From assembly GCA_037074705.1 (NCBI GenBank), contig CM073593.1:106766238-106830237 (forward strand): DNA of 64,000 nucleotides, given 5' to 3'. The notes beneath the pieces were generated by a model. That model ran no database searches, was not told where the DNA came from, and was given only the letters and a program-made list of their open reading frames with translations. Numbering within the stretch: the stretch's first letter is position 1; each line of letters begins with the position of its first letter. The DNA is from Zhengitettix transpicula (lineage: Eukaryota; Arthropoda; Insecta; Orthoptera; Tetrigidae). Made by a program: the position numbers and the translations under genes. This document shows positions 48,001 to 64,000 of the stretch, piece by piece.

Positions 48001-51000
48001 GGCCGACCTGATCCGTGGGCAGGAGTGGAAGGACGTTGACGGATCACAGGGAGGCACCTGTTGGCCCCCGAGAGCGTGGCCTTGGCGTCGCACGTGCGTG
48101 ACGTTTCTCAACAACTTTGCGTTCACTTGTCCCTCTGCTGGTGTCTTACGTGCGTGAACCTTCGCAGTGTGGCGGTTCTTGATCCCGGAGCTGTTAAATT
48201 CCGACTGCGTAGGGATTTGGCAAGGCGTGAGAGTAAACCAGGTTGCTCCTACACGCACGCGGGCACTTCCGTGCGGGTGTGACTGAACACACACGACATA
48301 CGAATTAACATCACCGCAACTGGCTAATATATGACCTTCCTTCGTGGCTTATCCAAGTTGACTGAGGTTTCCGTATAGATAAGGTAACGCTGACGTGTCA
48401 GAAGAAATGCCGGAGAAACGTGAGCGAAAATAGGAACGTAGAAAATGTTGTTTAGAAAATCACTTGCCCTAATTGTAATTCTTGCTACATGGGGCGACCA
48501 AAACGATCCCTCATTACACGTATCAAGGAACTGAAATATATATAGCTCATTTTTTTAACACGACTTTAGAATTTGAACAAATGAAAAACGCCGTGCGTTC
48601 CTATTTTCGCTCACGTTCTCCGGCATTCCTTCTGACACGTCAGCGTCACCTTATCTAAACGGAAACCTCAGTCAACTGGGATCAGCTACGAAGGAAGGTC
48701 AGTAACCAGTAGAGAAACGCGTTATTCTGAGGGAGTTCATTTTTCTTTCGTCTAGCGTTTCTCCAACTATTTCAAGACGTTCAAAATTTAGCTTTTCGAA
48801 GGTCCTCAAAATAAACTTGTCATTTGGGGGGGGGGGGCAACGGATCTTTGCCTCGATGGAAGAGAACTTGGCCAAATTTGTATGGTTTTAATTTATTTTT
48901 TGGTCCTGGGAAAGACTCTTAAGGGGATGATTTAGGGTTAATTCCGTCAGCTTCCGACCACAAAATACAAGACGTCTGTGTAGTCATTAGTTGAATAACA
49001 AGACATCACCTACACGTGTGAGGCGTTCATCGCTCAAGGTTGCTGCAACTCAAATCACATTTCGCTAGGAGTAATTTCAACCATCACTAGGAAGAACCAA
49101 ATCTCTCTTGTCATTGGCAGTTGTAGTGTTTTATATGAGTCCAGGACCGGGGGGGAGTTTGTCAGCCTTCAGCTTGAGGCAGGGACACGCCTATTTATAA
49201 ACACCTATTATTAGACCCGATTTCTGTGTCTCCTCGGAAGCTGCCGTACCACAAGCACGGCCTGGAGTCAAGGCCGAGGAAATGAAGTTGTCAGTGACTG
49301 GGAGGCTGAAGACCACATCAAGTGCGACGAAACAACTGTTGTCAATGTTGAACGTTGTCAGGCGACGTTTCAGCCCTCTTTTTTCGGATCATTTTCTGGT
49401 TATTTAAATTTGTTGATATGTTGACTGTGTTCTCTGTCGGGCAAGTCCACACGACTCCTGCGTGACGTCACACTTCAGGTACCAGGTACAGCAAGTTAGT
49501 CTCCGTCCTCGTCAGTGAAGAAGGAAACATCATCAGCACTTTAAAGTTTATTAAAATTAATTTCCTTACCTAGAATAATAGGATTATCAGAACTGAAGGA
49601 ATTATTAAGGTGCAGACAGTGGTTTGGAATAGGAGGTGGGAAGTTTAACGTTCCTTAATTCTGGCTGACAAAGATGGTTTGGTCCGGCCGATATAACACC
49701 ATGCTGCTAATTTTTGTAAGCAACAATCAGACGTATTCAGAGGATCTTGCTTTCTAAAAAACGAAATAAGACATACAATTAACAGAGTTGAAAATTACAG
49801 TGAAGATATTTAGTTGTTTTTTTTATTTTTAAATTTTGCAGGTGAAAGAATCGCGATACAGTCAGACTAAAGTATTGCTAGTGTTGACGGCCAACAGTTT
49901 TGTTATCATTATAAATGTAATTAATTGTAATGTTAATTAATTTGAAAATAAAATCCGTAGGAATATGACTAACACTTCACCTCCCCCCCCCCTCCGTTTA
50001 CGCCTTGGGAGCTTCCTGTCGCTTGGAAAGGCCGACAGACACCTTGGCACAACAACGCACCAAAGTTTCATCGCAGTGGGGTGATTGGTTTAGGAACGGA
50101 TACGGGGAAGACACACACACACACACACGCAGAGATATGAAGACAGCCGCTTCAGACAAAATAAGTGATAATATAAATACCACACAACAAGGTTGCCTTG
50201 TGCCTTTGGTCAGGTGCACAACTGCACTCCGTCACTTGACAACACCTGTGAGATAAAAAAACAGTTTTGAGTGTTGACAACTGACGACTGCAGTTTGCAC
50301 CTGACGAAAGGCACAAGGCAACCTTGTTGTGTGGTATTTATATTATCACTTATTTTGTCTGTCTTCCTTATTCATTATTTAAAGTCCGTAGTAGTTGAGG
50401 ATGCATGGTTGAGGCTGTCAGCTTCTCACCTTCCTGCGCGTTCCTCCACATAAATAGAGTGTGACAGCAGCCGCGCGCTTTCGTGGCGAATCGTCAACAC
50501 GAGGAGCGACCGACCGTCTCCTGTTGCCATAGACAAACAATAATACAGGCTATTTCCGGTTTTCGTCCTAATCGTAGGTGAGTAATCCGACAGCATTATA
50601 AATAAATCACCGTTTAATATCGTTGATTCTGTGATTAACTAAATAAATAAACTGATTGTAAATAAGATTTGAATAATTGGTACAGTTTAAATTGATTGCT
50701 CTTTAAAAAAAATTAAAGATGATTTATTTTAGTCGAGTCTAGGTGTAATGTGTGTGTCCTTGAAAATAGGAAACAGCAACTTGTGAAATTTGAGACGAGG
50801 TTAAAGAATTCCTTCATCAACTAAATTATGAACCATTCCTCGTGTTTGCATTAAAGGACGACTTCGGCTCCGGAAATCGTCGAACCCTGTGGGTGGGACC
50901 ACTGATTGAGTCCCGGAAACATCTGTTTCGCAGTCGGGCATACAAAATTTTAAAAACGTGTGGGAAGGAAATGAATTTTCGTTATCAGGAGACGCAGGTT

Positions 51001-52820
51001 CTTGGACGGTGGCAGCCAATGAGATTTGGACAAAATATCAGCGATTCGCCAGACACACGTTTGCTTCGTCTGGCGTTTCAAACGATAAATTAAATAATAA
51101 CCACGTCTCTGTTCACTTATTCCTTTTCAACGCCGCGATGAAATGGTTATTATTTGATTGTTTAGACTGTATTAAACCGTAATTATTTGTGACAAGTTTT
51201 CGAGGCGCGTAAGAAAATTCCGAGGCACCTGCCATTGTCCTGGCTGACATCTTTCCCACGACTGGCGTAAACCTGGTTTCCGGAGAGAGCAGCATCCCAT
51301 TACGCTCTATTCAAACCTCTGCATGAATCCATGTTCAGTCCTGAATGACCTCGGTCCTTGCCTCTGACGATATTCTTCTCATTATTCTTTATTAGTCACA
51401 TATTGTGTAGTCAGTATAAGAAACCCGAAACCACTCAACAGTCCACAGTGTCAAGGAAACAGTTGAATTCCTTATTTCTTCCTCATCAGAAGCTGACCAT
51501 ATATTTTACCGAATGACTGATCTGTGAACTTGTGACAGATGACTGACCGAAAGCTTCTGATTTATTTAATTTTTGAAGATGAATAAATAAGGAATTAAAT
51601 TGTTTCTTCGACACTGTGGACTGTTGATTGGTTTTGGGTTTCCTATGTTGACTAGTACCTCTACTCTTACAGGCAGTCTGTTAGTTGTGAGTGATGTTCA
51701 GTCAAGTTGTATTATCTTATTAATGTACCTGAAATTAATTGGTTTTTGGAAAACATTTATATACATTTTTCTTGGAACTTATATTTTGGCATTTTACATA
51801 TGTGCAATTTGAATCCACTCTATTTTAACTGAATAGTTTATATTTAAGAGTATCAATACTTCTTAAAGTTTAGCTTTCTACTTGAGTTCTATTGAAGCGA
51901 CTTTTCTGTGATGTGACGCATCTGACGTGCTGTGCTGCCTCTGAATATCTAGAAGCTCGTGGTGTTGATGGCTGGTTGAGTCGCGCCTTCCAAAAATTGC
52001 TGTCTGGCTACAGACAGCTCTCCCTGGCTCTGAGATGTTTATGCTCCAGCGTCTCTCTCTGTACTCTCTAACTTTGTCCACCTGGCGGGGTGTTTTTATT
52101 TACCTCCACACGCACAGGCAGGTAAAAGAAACGTTCCGTCCCTCATAATTCTTGAAAATTTGCAACTATCCTCACGCAGACTAAGCCCTATCGGTCAATA
52201 CCCTTAGTGGAACTTCAAAATAAATACTTAAAAGGGATGCCGCTGCAGACCTGAAACCTGTGGCTTCCGTACTACTATTCTTTCTTTAACAATATGAATG
52301 AAACTTATAATTGGACACACAAAAAATAACCTTATAATTAAATACATTATATAGTAGTTTACTACAGTGATTGGCATTAGTTTTACTAGAAGTAAATATT
52401 TAAATATTTTATCTAATGTGGGTTCAATCTTTGTTTACTTATTTGTAATTTAGCTACATCTTATTACAAAATAAATTATCTTCAATAAAGTTGTTATATT
52501 TGTAATGCTACTTTTCTGTCGTCGGTGGTCGTTTGGCACGTGTCCACATTTATTTTATTTTGTTCCAGTTCGGTCTTCGACAGCTGGACCTTTCTCTGCT
52601 GTCTCAACTCTGGTCGCTGAACGAATCGATCCAGGAGTTCCGACAGCTGCTGCAAGAGCAGGACGAGAGGTCTCCTCCTTCGCCCAGTTCAGCTGAAGAA
52701 GGAGAAGAATTCTACTCTCCTTTGCCTCCGTCTAGATACCCACCTCTCAAATCCGTACCCGAACAGTACAGACTGTCGAGCAGCTCGTCAGGGTCGAGTA
52801 TTGAATATGGTGACGTTTGA
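36658..52820 (+). CDS. FAM89: FAM89/LRAP25-type leucine-rich adaptor protein, two exons
   Basis: In vertebrates FAM89B (LRAP25) links MRCK to LIM kinase and regulates cofilin and lamellipodia. Exon 1 ends at 37479 (donor GTGAGT); exon 2 is 52569-52820 with stop TGA. The conserved parts are LQGLPPLPKSLSG and LDAQLAVLRNEM on exon 1, joined in phase 0 to FGLRQLDLSLLSQLWSLNES on exon 2, then an acidic, serine-rich tail. Two starts are possible. ATG 37210 (MAAAGSSS) gives 173 aa, the family length. ATG 36658 gives 357 aa with a proline-rich extension containing PPPVPPRPSK, HELVRELKET and similar. I favour 37210 because GC-rich DNA keeps frames open by chance. A splice-acceptor-like TCGTGTTGCAG ends one base before ATG 37210, so an upstream exon may splice there. 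Confidence 0.88.
38095..38442 (-). mobile_element. Penelope-like element fragment, GIY-YIG end
   Basis: On the minus strand, 38442-38374 reads SSCYIDPTKRSVLARIKEHK followed by SN and a stop. This is the second GIY-YIG endonuclease block of Penelope-like elements (usually CYIGQTKRS...RIKEH). Downstream on the same strand, around 38180-38095, it matches the PLE copy at 43270-43350, including CAGAAACGCTCCACA. A plus-strand Family A unit (38220-38386) interrupts it. Confidence 0.65.
38220..38386 (+). mobile_element. Family A unit inserted in a Penelope-like fragment
   Basis: Contains CCGATGA (38255-38261), GATGGC (38263-38268), loop GGAGCTT, GCCGTC (38276-38281), GAAAC (38282-38286), then GAGACCCGAGAATTTTATC and ACCGGGAAAGCCGTCGC. 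The related sequence at 49565-49712 lacks it: there, GGTTTGGAATAGGA leads within about 20 bp to GTTCCTTAATTCTGGCTGA. This is the best evidence in the window that the unit moves or was separately acquired. Confidence 0.65.
38560..38725. mobile_element. Fold-back element, CTGACGA subfamily
   Basis: Outer arms share GATAATGTAAATACCACACA and its complement. Inner sequence has GCACCTGACGAAAGG on the right and its degenerate complement on the left. The same CTGACGA subfamily is at 47600-47755 (one-sided) and 50135-50375 (fold-back). Confidence 0.75.
38994..39029. repeat. (CT)n microsatellite
   Basis: A run of about 17 CT units in the FAM89 intron, starting just after CACGT. No associated gene feature. 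Confidence 0.95.
39195..39948 (-). mobile_element. Decayed, internally deleted mariner transposon
   Basis: Terminal inverted repeats CGAGGGTGGT (39195-39204) and ACCACCCTCG (39939-39948) are flanked by TA dinucleotides (39193-39194, 39949-39950), the mariner target duplication. On the minus strand the decayed transposase starts MEKI with a stop next and continues YRAVIKYLFLKGNTPTQIKD. Further in it reads KLSARWVPR and TVDETWVHQSKQRKVTE, the region around the first catalytic Asp pair. At 754 bp it is far shorter than the usual 1.3 kb and has stops and frameshifts, so it cannot encode a transposase. Confidence 0.88.
39958..40329 (-). other. Unrecognised basic open frame
   Basis: An open minus-strand frame of about 120 codons with no early ATG. 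It reads LPLSREWKRHVTGTLLLG, then a lysine-rich stretch, and ends ADETPGSSKVP. It begins right beside the mariner end. No domain was recognised. It may be an internal piece of a coding exon, part of a transposon, or chance. Confidence 0.25.
42895..43465 (+). mobile_element. Penelope-like fragment flanked by inverted 35-bp ends
   Basis: 43156-43179 translates to CYMGQTKR, a GIY-YIG block of Penelope-like elements, followed by stops. 43270-43350 matches the reverse complement of 38095-38180, another PLE fragment. Flanking it, 42896-42935 (TTTACAAGTGAGGAGACGTT) and 43430-43465 are inverted copies of each other and carry the GAAACGTCTCCTCGCTTGTA block, a variant of the Family A core end. Confidence 0.55.
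47600..47755 (+). mobile_element. Family A single unit, CTGACGA subfamily
   Basis: Contains TTAGCACCTGACGAAAGGAA, then GGAAACGTTGTGTGGTATTT and TATTACC. It matches the right arms of the fold-backs at 38560-38725 and 50135-50375, but keeps the full GGAAACGTTGTG box that those copies have partly lost. No left arm is seen. Confidence 0.6.
48332..48703. mobile_element. Fold-back with 105-bp arms around a Penelope-like fragment
   Basis: Arms 48332-48437 and 48598-48703 are inverted copies, e.g. GACGTGTCAGAAGAAATGCC and its complement. The 160-bp spacer contains 48483-48536, which translates to CYMGRPKRSLITRIKELK, the GIY-YIG block of Penelope-like elements. The arms carry GGAGAAACGTGAGCG rather than the usual Family A core. 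This is the longest-armed fold-back in the window apart from the SINE pair. Confidence 0.75.
49565..49712 (-). mobile_element. Penelope-like element fragment (empty-site copy)
   Basis: On the minus strand 49698-49645 reads CYIGRTKPSLSARIKER and then a stop, the GIY-YIG block. The remainder matches 38157-38219 and 38387-38435 but without the Family A unit found there. It shows the state before insertion, or a copy that never acquired the unit. Confidence 0.65.
50135..50375. mobile_element. Fold-back element, CTGACGA subfamily, long arms
   Basis: Arms of about 90 bp (50140-50232 and 50282-50370) share AATACCACACAACAAGGTTG and its complement, and TGCACCTGACGAAAGGCACA on the right. The loop is about 50 bp. 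The arms are much more alike than those at 38560-38725, so this copy is younger. Confidence 0.8.
51408..51652. mobile_element. Fold-back element without obvious Family A core
   Basis: Arms 51408-51495 and 51551-51652 share CAACAGTCCACAGTGTC, AATTCCTTATTT and CAGAAGCT with their complements. The spacer is about 55 bp and has a second small inverted motif (GACTGATCTG). It may be a third family. It lies in the FAM89 intron near its 3' end. Confidence 0.7.
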
Positions 52821-60277
<7,457 letters not shown>

Positions 60278-60419
60278 AATTTACCCCATATATAAATATA
60301 TGTATCCATATATTTATATCTTGAATGTGAATTGAGGAGTTTGAAAATAATATATCCTTGTTTGTTTTAAAAAATTTCATATCGTGCCAAAAAGTGGTGA
60401 ATGAAACCACATTTCATTT

Positions 60420-60510
60420 AATGAATATAGAGTTGTCGTGTTTCAACCTGGGTTATATCTTGCGAGAACAGCTGACTTTGCCATTGTCATCAGGTGACTG
60501 ACCAAAATCT
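60420..60510 (-). mobile_element. Family A single unit, CTGATGA subfamily
   Basis: On the minus strand it reads GGTCAGTCACCTGATGACAA, then GCTGTTCTCGCAAG, and AACCCAGGTTGAAACACG. It is a one-sided relative of the fold-back at 29340-29477. It lies just after the CCDC85 stop codon, probably in the 3' UTR. Confidence 0.5.
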
Positions 60511-62322
60511 ACATTTTATGATTCATTTAATTTACATGTAGATCCATTTCTAGGGCTTGGAATTCACAAGAACTATTTTAATTGAAGCATGTTATAGCTG
60601 CAAATCACTATATAATTAGAAGCCACTGTGTCAAGTTCAGAAGATTTTTTTTTTACTTGTCATAAGTGAAAAGTTAAAATGGTGCAGATACAAACTGTAA
60701 TTTATTTAGAATATAAAGAAATCATACTTCCTGCCTCAAATTGACTACAAAATAGTTATAGTTTTTAATGATTTGCTTTAAGCCTATTTTAAGACATTTT
60801 CTTTTTTAAAACATCAGGCTATTTAATTACAGTTTGTCCTAAACCAATCCAAATCATCGTCACTGTAGTTTAACACACGACAATATTAATTATTGTATCC
60901 TACGGTAACTGACAATGGGCAATCATTACTTGCAAGTGATTGCTCATCGTATGTTAAGCAAAGGTTCCATCCGGGTCATCTCTGTGCCATGGACATTTCA
61001 CTGCCACCTCCTTCCTTCCTTGCCGATGGCAGTGGTAGTTGTCATAGTGTCAGAGGTGGAAACCCAAGAATCTTTTCTTAATTTTGTTAACAGGTAAAGA
61101 CTTCAATCTTCACTTATATTATGTTATTTTTTAAAAAAATAAATGACTTTAGCGACTTATAGTCAGGTGCTTTCACTCATAAAAATGTGGTCAATTGTAC
61201 CTTTTTCATTATTAATTGCCCTGTCTCATAAATTTCTTGTTACAATTTTAAATTAGTGAATATCTTTTTTATCAAATGTATTTATGTTAATTAAATATAT
61301 TTATCTTGGTGTCTTTTTCTCCTCATAATGAACATATTTAACTAATGTGTGAAAAATCTGTCTATTGAAGAACTATACTGGCTTGTAAAACTGAGTTTAA
61401 ATATACTGAAAAAAACTGAGTTTTCATATGGAAAGGAAAGAGGGAAAGGTGGTAGCTTAACTGTATTTGAGGTTCGACCTTGTCACTCAGGACAGAAGGA
61501 GAAAAAAGTTGCATCCCAAGCACGGGCAATTTATTGGAAATTACCAAAACTATAATGTTGAGTTCTAACGAAATTATTTTTTGTGACATGAGAATTGATG
61601 TTGAATAGGGCGTAGTCTATAAAAAAAGATCGGTCTTTTTCTGTAAAATACTGTCTATTTGCTGTGTATCTTACAGAATTTTCAAGTTTGTCGAAATGTG
61701 ACTATTTAATCTTCCACAGAGCTGCCTCGATGCACTGTGAGTGACTGACTGAGTAACATAAACCCCTCAACAACAACGTGGCGCTGCAATGTGATACTGT
61801 CTGAAAAATTGGCAGGGAAAGGAAAAGTGGTCCAGCATGTGATTTATTTTCAAAGATGGAGCCTCTGATGCTTTATAAATTTTCCTTCTGTCTTGAATGG
61901 TGACACCAAGCTTCACATCCAAGTAAACCACCACCTTTTTCTCTTTATTTCCTGTACCACTTACATGTATATACACACTATAAGAATGGAGTGTGTAAAA
62001 AGTCTAGCATATTTTTTTGTTTCTGTGCTGTTACTTACATACCTGAGGCACTTTATCATGACGGTGTTGGTTCTATAGAAATATTTTTGTGATTGCTTTT
62101 TGTTAGATGGTATTTTAATATATATATTGATGACAAAACCCACCACAGTATTTATTATTAAATGTATGTATAAGAATTCTTTTTGTTGTGTGTACAGATT
62201 GTTGAAGTTGTGAATATTGTATCATAAATAACTTATTTTTGTATTTAGTTTACATTTCAGTACAAGATCTGTTTGAAAATAAGTTACAAAGATGTATTGA
62301 TGTGATATTGTCAACATAATTT

Positions 62323-62580
62323 GTATGGAAAGGGAAGAGAGAAAGTCGGTGGCTTACCTGAATTTGAATCTCAGATTCAACATTGTCCGGACAGGAGGAA
62401 GTTTTTTAAAAGGAGAGAGAAAAGACAGTAAACGCCATGTGCTGGCCTGTTGATTTCTCTTGTGATAAATAAGGCTGTACTGCCTTTTAAAATTTGAAGT
62501 ACTTTGTCCTGTCGTGAGTGGCGATGTTGAACCTTAATTTCAGGTAAGCTACCAAATTTCTCTCTTTCTTCTCCATAGAA
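62323..62580. mobile_element. Family B fold-back
   Basis: Left arm from TATGGAAAGGGAAGAGAG (62323-62398) and right arm (62500-62578) ending CTCTCTTTCTTCTCCATA. The right arm contains AATTTCAGGTAAGCT and the left its complement, the embedded splice-donor-like motif of the family. The spacer is about 100 bp. Confidence 0.65.
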
Positions 62581-62637
62581 ATTGTTTGAATTATTTTGAC
62601 AATGTCTCATCCTCACTCCTTTTTATATAACACATTC

Positions 62638-62885
62638 AGATAGGAAAGAAAAGACATTATCCGTCCAGTCAGGATGAGGAGTAAAAATATATTTCAAATT
62701 CAAAGACTGAACTCTGAGAACAATATATTGAATATTTCAAATTGTTTGAAGGCCCAAGCCCCCTTTGACATTTCTTACCAAGACAGCTCGGGCCCTCAAA
62801 AATGTGAAATAATTTCACTCCTCAGCCTGACTGGATCAACTGTTATTCGACTTCTCTGTCTCTCTTTCCTATCTAAATGGGTTGT
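62638..62885. mobile_element. Family B fold-back carrying a small Family A insert
   Basis: Outer arms: GATAGGAAAGAAAAGAC and GTCTCTCTTTCCTATC, then CCAGTCAGGATGAGGAGT and ACTCCTCAGCCTGACTGG. The centre has GCTCGGGCCCTCAAAAAT. Inside the left arm a 31-bp piece (62701-62731) is flanked by the 12-bp direct repeat ATATTTCAAATT (62689-62700 and 62732-62743). Confidence 0.7.
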
Positions 62886-64000
62886 CACATTTTCCTTTAG
62901 TGTTATATATACATAACATTTATATGTATGTATTTATTGTGACATGGTTGAGACCAATAACTTTTTTTGGGGAATTATTTGTTGTTTGTGCTTCAAAATA
63001 TTTTGTTTAAGTTTTAATCTTTTAATAGTTTATTTTGTGCATTGTGTATCTCAATACAACAATAATTCCTTTACTTAGTTTACCAGTAAACAATGCTTCC
63101 AAAGTTTTGTAAGTACAACTTATATCAAAGTTTACAAAAGGTGTCTTACTTAAGTTATAAGATTACCAATTGGTGCCTATTGTAGATTTTCTGGTATATA
63201 TTTTTAAATAAAGTATTATATAGTTATATGAAATAATAATTTATTTATAAAAAAAAACATATACAGGTTGTTTTACCGATGACAGATTTAATGCAACAGG
63301 ATTATTATACTTGAAAATTTTTATCTGGAGGGATGAAATAATTTGCAACACTTAAGTTAGCATAATTAAGCTCACAATTTACTGTAGGACAGTGATACAT
63401 ATGTAAGAGGTGTAATGTGAGCTAGACAGTATAAGAGTAGGTGGAAGTCTGCTTGTTCATGAACCTATGTCACTTTCTTTTGAAATAGACAGCACTGGCA
63501 GTTTAAAGTTATTTAGTGTGGTGGGTTTCGGTCAGTTGGCCAGGCAAGGTTCATATGAAATGAGGGGTGTTTGAGGAAACCAGGTTTGGGTAAGAATTTG
63601 CACAGGAAGCCTTGAGCAGAAATTGTCAAGTGCCGACTACACTACTGAAACCCTCCAGTCTCCCATGTAACCATATCTGGTAAAACTTCCGAACCTCTCG
63701 TCAATTGTATCGTTAACCTCTCTTCAAAAACCCTATCCAGTGATGATATTTCTTCTGGATAAGGGTCACGCTTTCACCAACACTGGAACTGCCATTTTCC
63801 TTCCATAATATTGTTCACAATTTTAGTTTTAAATCTAATGACTCACTGGAGATCAAAACTTATGCAAGAACTAAGACAGAACATTAATTGTAAATGTTGT
63901 TGAACCATTCTTCAGAGGAATAAAAATTAGGAACTTGATATGGTTTATTTTTTGTTTACCAGGCACTTCAGCCTGCTGTGGTCTAAGGAAAGAGGGAAAA

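Larger units (their letters stand above)
37480..52568 (+). other. 15-kb intron of FAM89 packed with repeats
   Basis: Less AT-rich than the nidogen introns. Separately listed inside it are Penelope-like fragments, Family A and other fold-backs and a mariner. It also has a CA run (about 50110-50130), G tracts at about 44266-44275 and 48826-48838, and a C tract near 49982. No conserved exon was recognised. About 50460-50577 is locally CpG-rich and ends in TAG|GTGAGT, so it could be an alternative non-coding first exon; there is no further support. Confidence 0.6.
60278..64000. other. CCDC85 3' UTR and downstream repeats
   Basis: No further gene recognised. AT-rich with many AATAAA motifs. 61000-61100 carries a degenerate Family A tail (GGTGGAAACCCAAGAATC). 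61425-61500 is a one-sided Family B copy (GGAAAGGAAAGAGGGAAAGG). The window ends in another possible Family B start (GGAAAGAGGGAAAA). 63400-63990 shows nothing I can assign. Confidence 0.4.

Overview
The window is animal nuclear DNA: intron-rich, AT-rich, with GT-AG splice sites, polyadenylation signals and many decayed transposons. The protein sequences look arthropod and most like a hemimetabolous insect (AMPK beta and APC11 are very insect-like). A polyneopteran such as a stick insect is my guess, but the sequence does not prove it. Five conserved genes were reconstructed exon by exon, and reading phase closes across every junction.

Layout. (1) 2042-22374, plus strand: nidogen/entactin, 25 coding exons, 1300 codons plus stop; the 5' end (signal peptide and start of NIDO) was not found in the window. 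(2) 25298-31342, minus strand: AMP-activated protein kinase beta subunit, six coding exons, 270 aa, tail-to-tail with nidogen. (3) 33053-34758, plus strand: anaphase-promoting complex RING subunit APC11, three exons, 84 aa, head-to-head with AMPK beta. (4) 36658 or 37210 to 52820, plus strand: FAM89/LRAP25-type leucine-rich adaptor, two exons split by a 15 kb repeat-filled intron; exon 1 lies in a CpG island. (5) 57016-60277, plus strand: CCDC85 family coiled-coil protein, five exons, 421 aa. The five genes have unrelated jobs (basement membrane, energy sensing, cell cycle, cytoskeletal adaptor, junctional coiled coil) and show no sign of being a functional cluster.

The unusual material is in the non-coding DNA. 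At least ten long inverted repeats (fold-backs, arms about 50-105 bp) lie in introns and spacers. They fall mainly into two families. Family A carries a recurrent core, CTGA(A/T)GA + 1 nt + a 6-bp hairpin + GAAACGTTGTG, that resembles a hammerhead ribozyme. Its hairpin shows paired changes between copies. Several Family A units sit beside decayed Penelope-like element coding fragments with the GIY-YIG endonuclease signature, so I infer that Family A is the terminal repeat of a Penelope-like retroelement. One copy has a likely paralogous empty site in the same intron. Family B starts near GGATAGGAAAGAGAG and contains a perfect splice-donor consensus, CAGGTAAGT.

Other mobile DNA: a decayed mariner with TIRs, an inverted pair of tRNA-derived SINEs, an LTR remnant with a primer-binding-like site, and a non-LTR retrotransposon fragment. 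A rearranged, partly inverted copy of APC11 exon 3 lies between AMPK beta and APC11. A possible nested antisense first exon lies in a nidogen intron.
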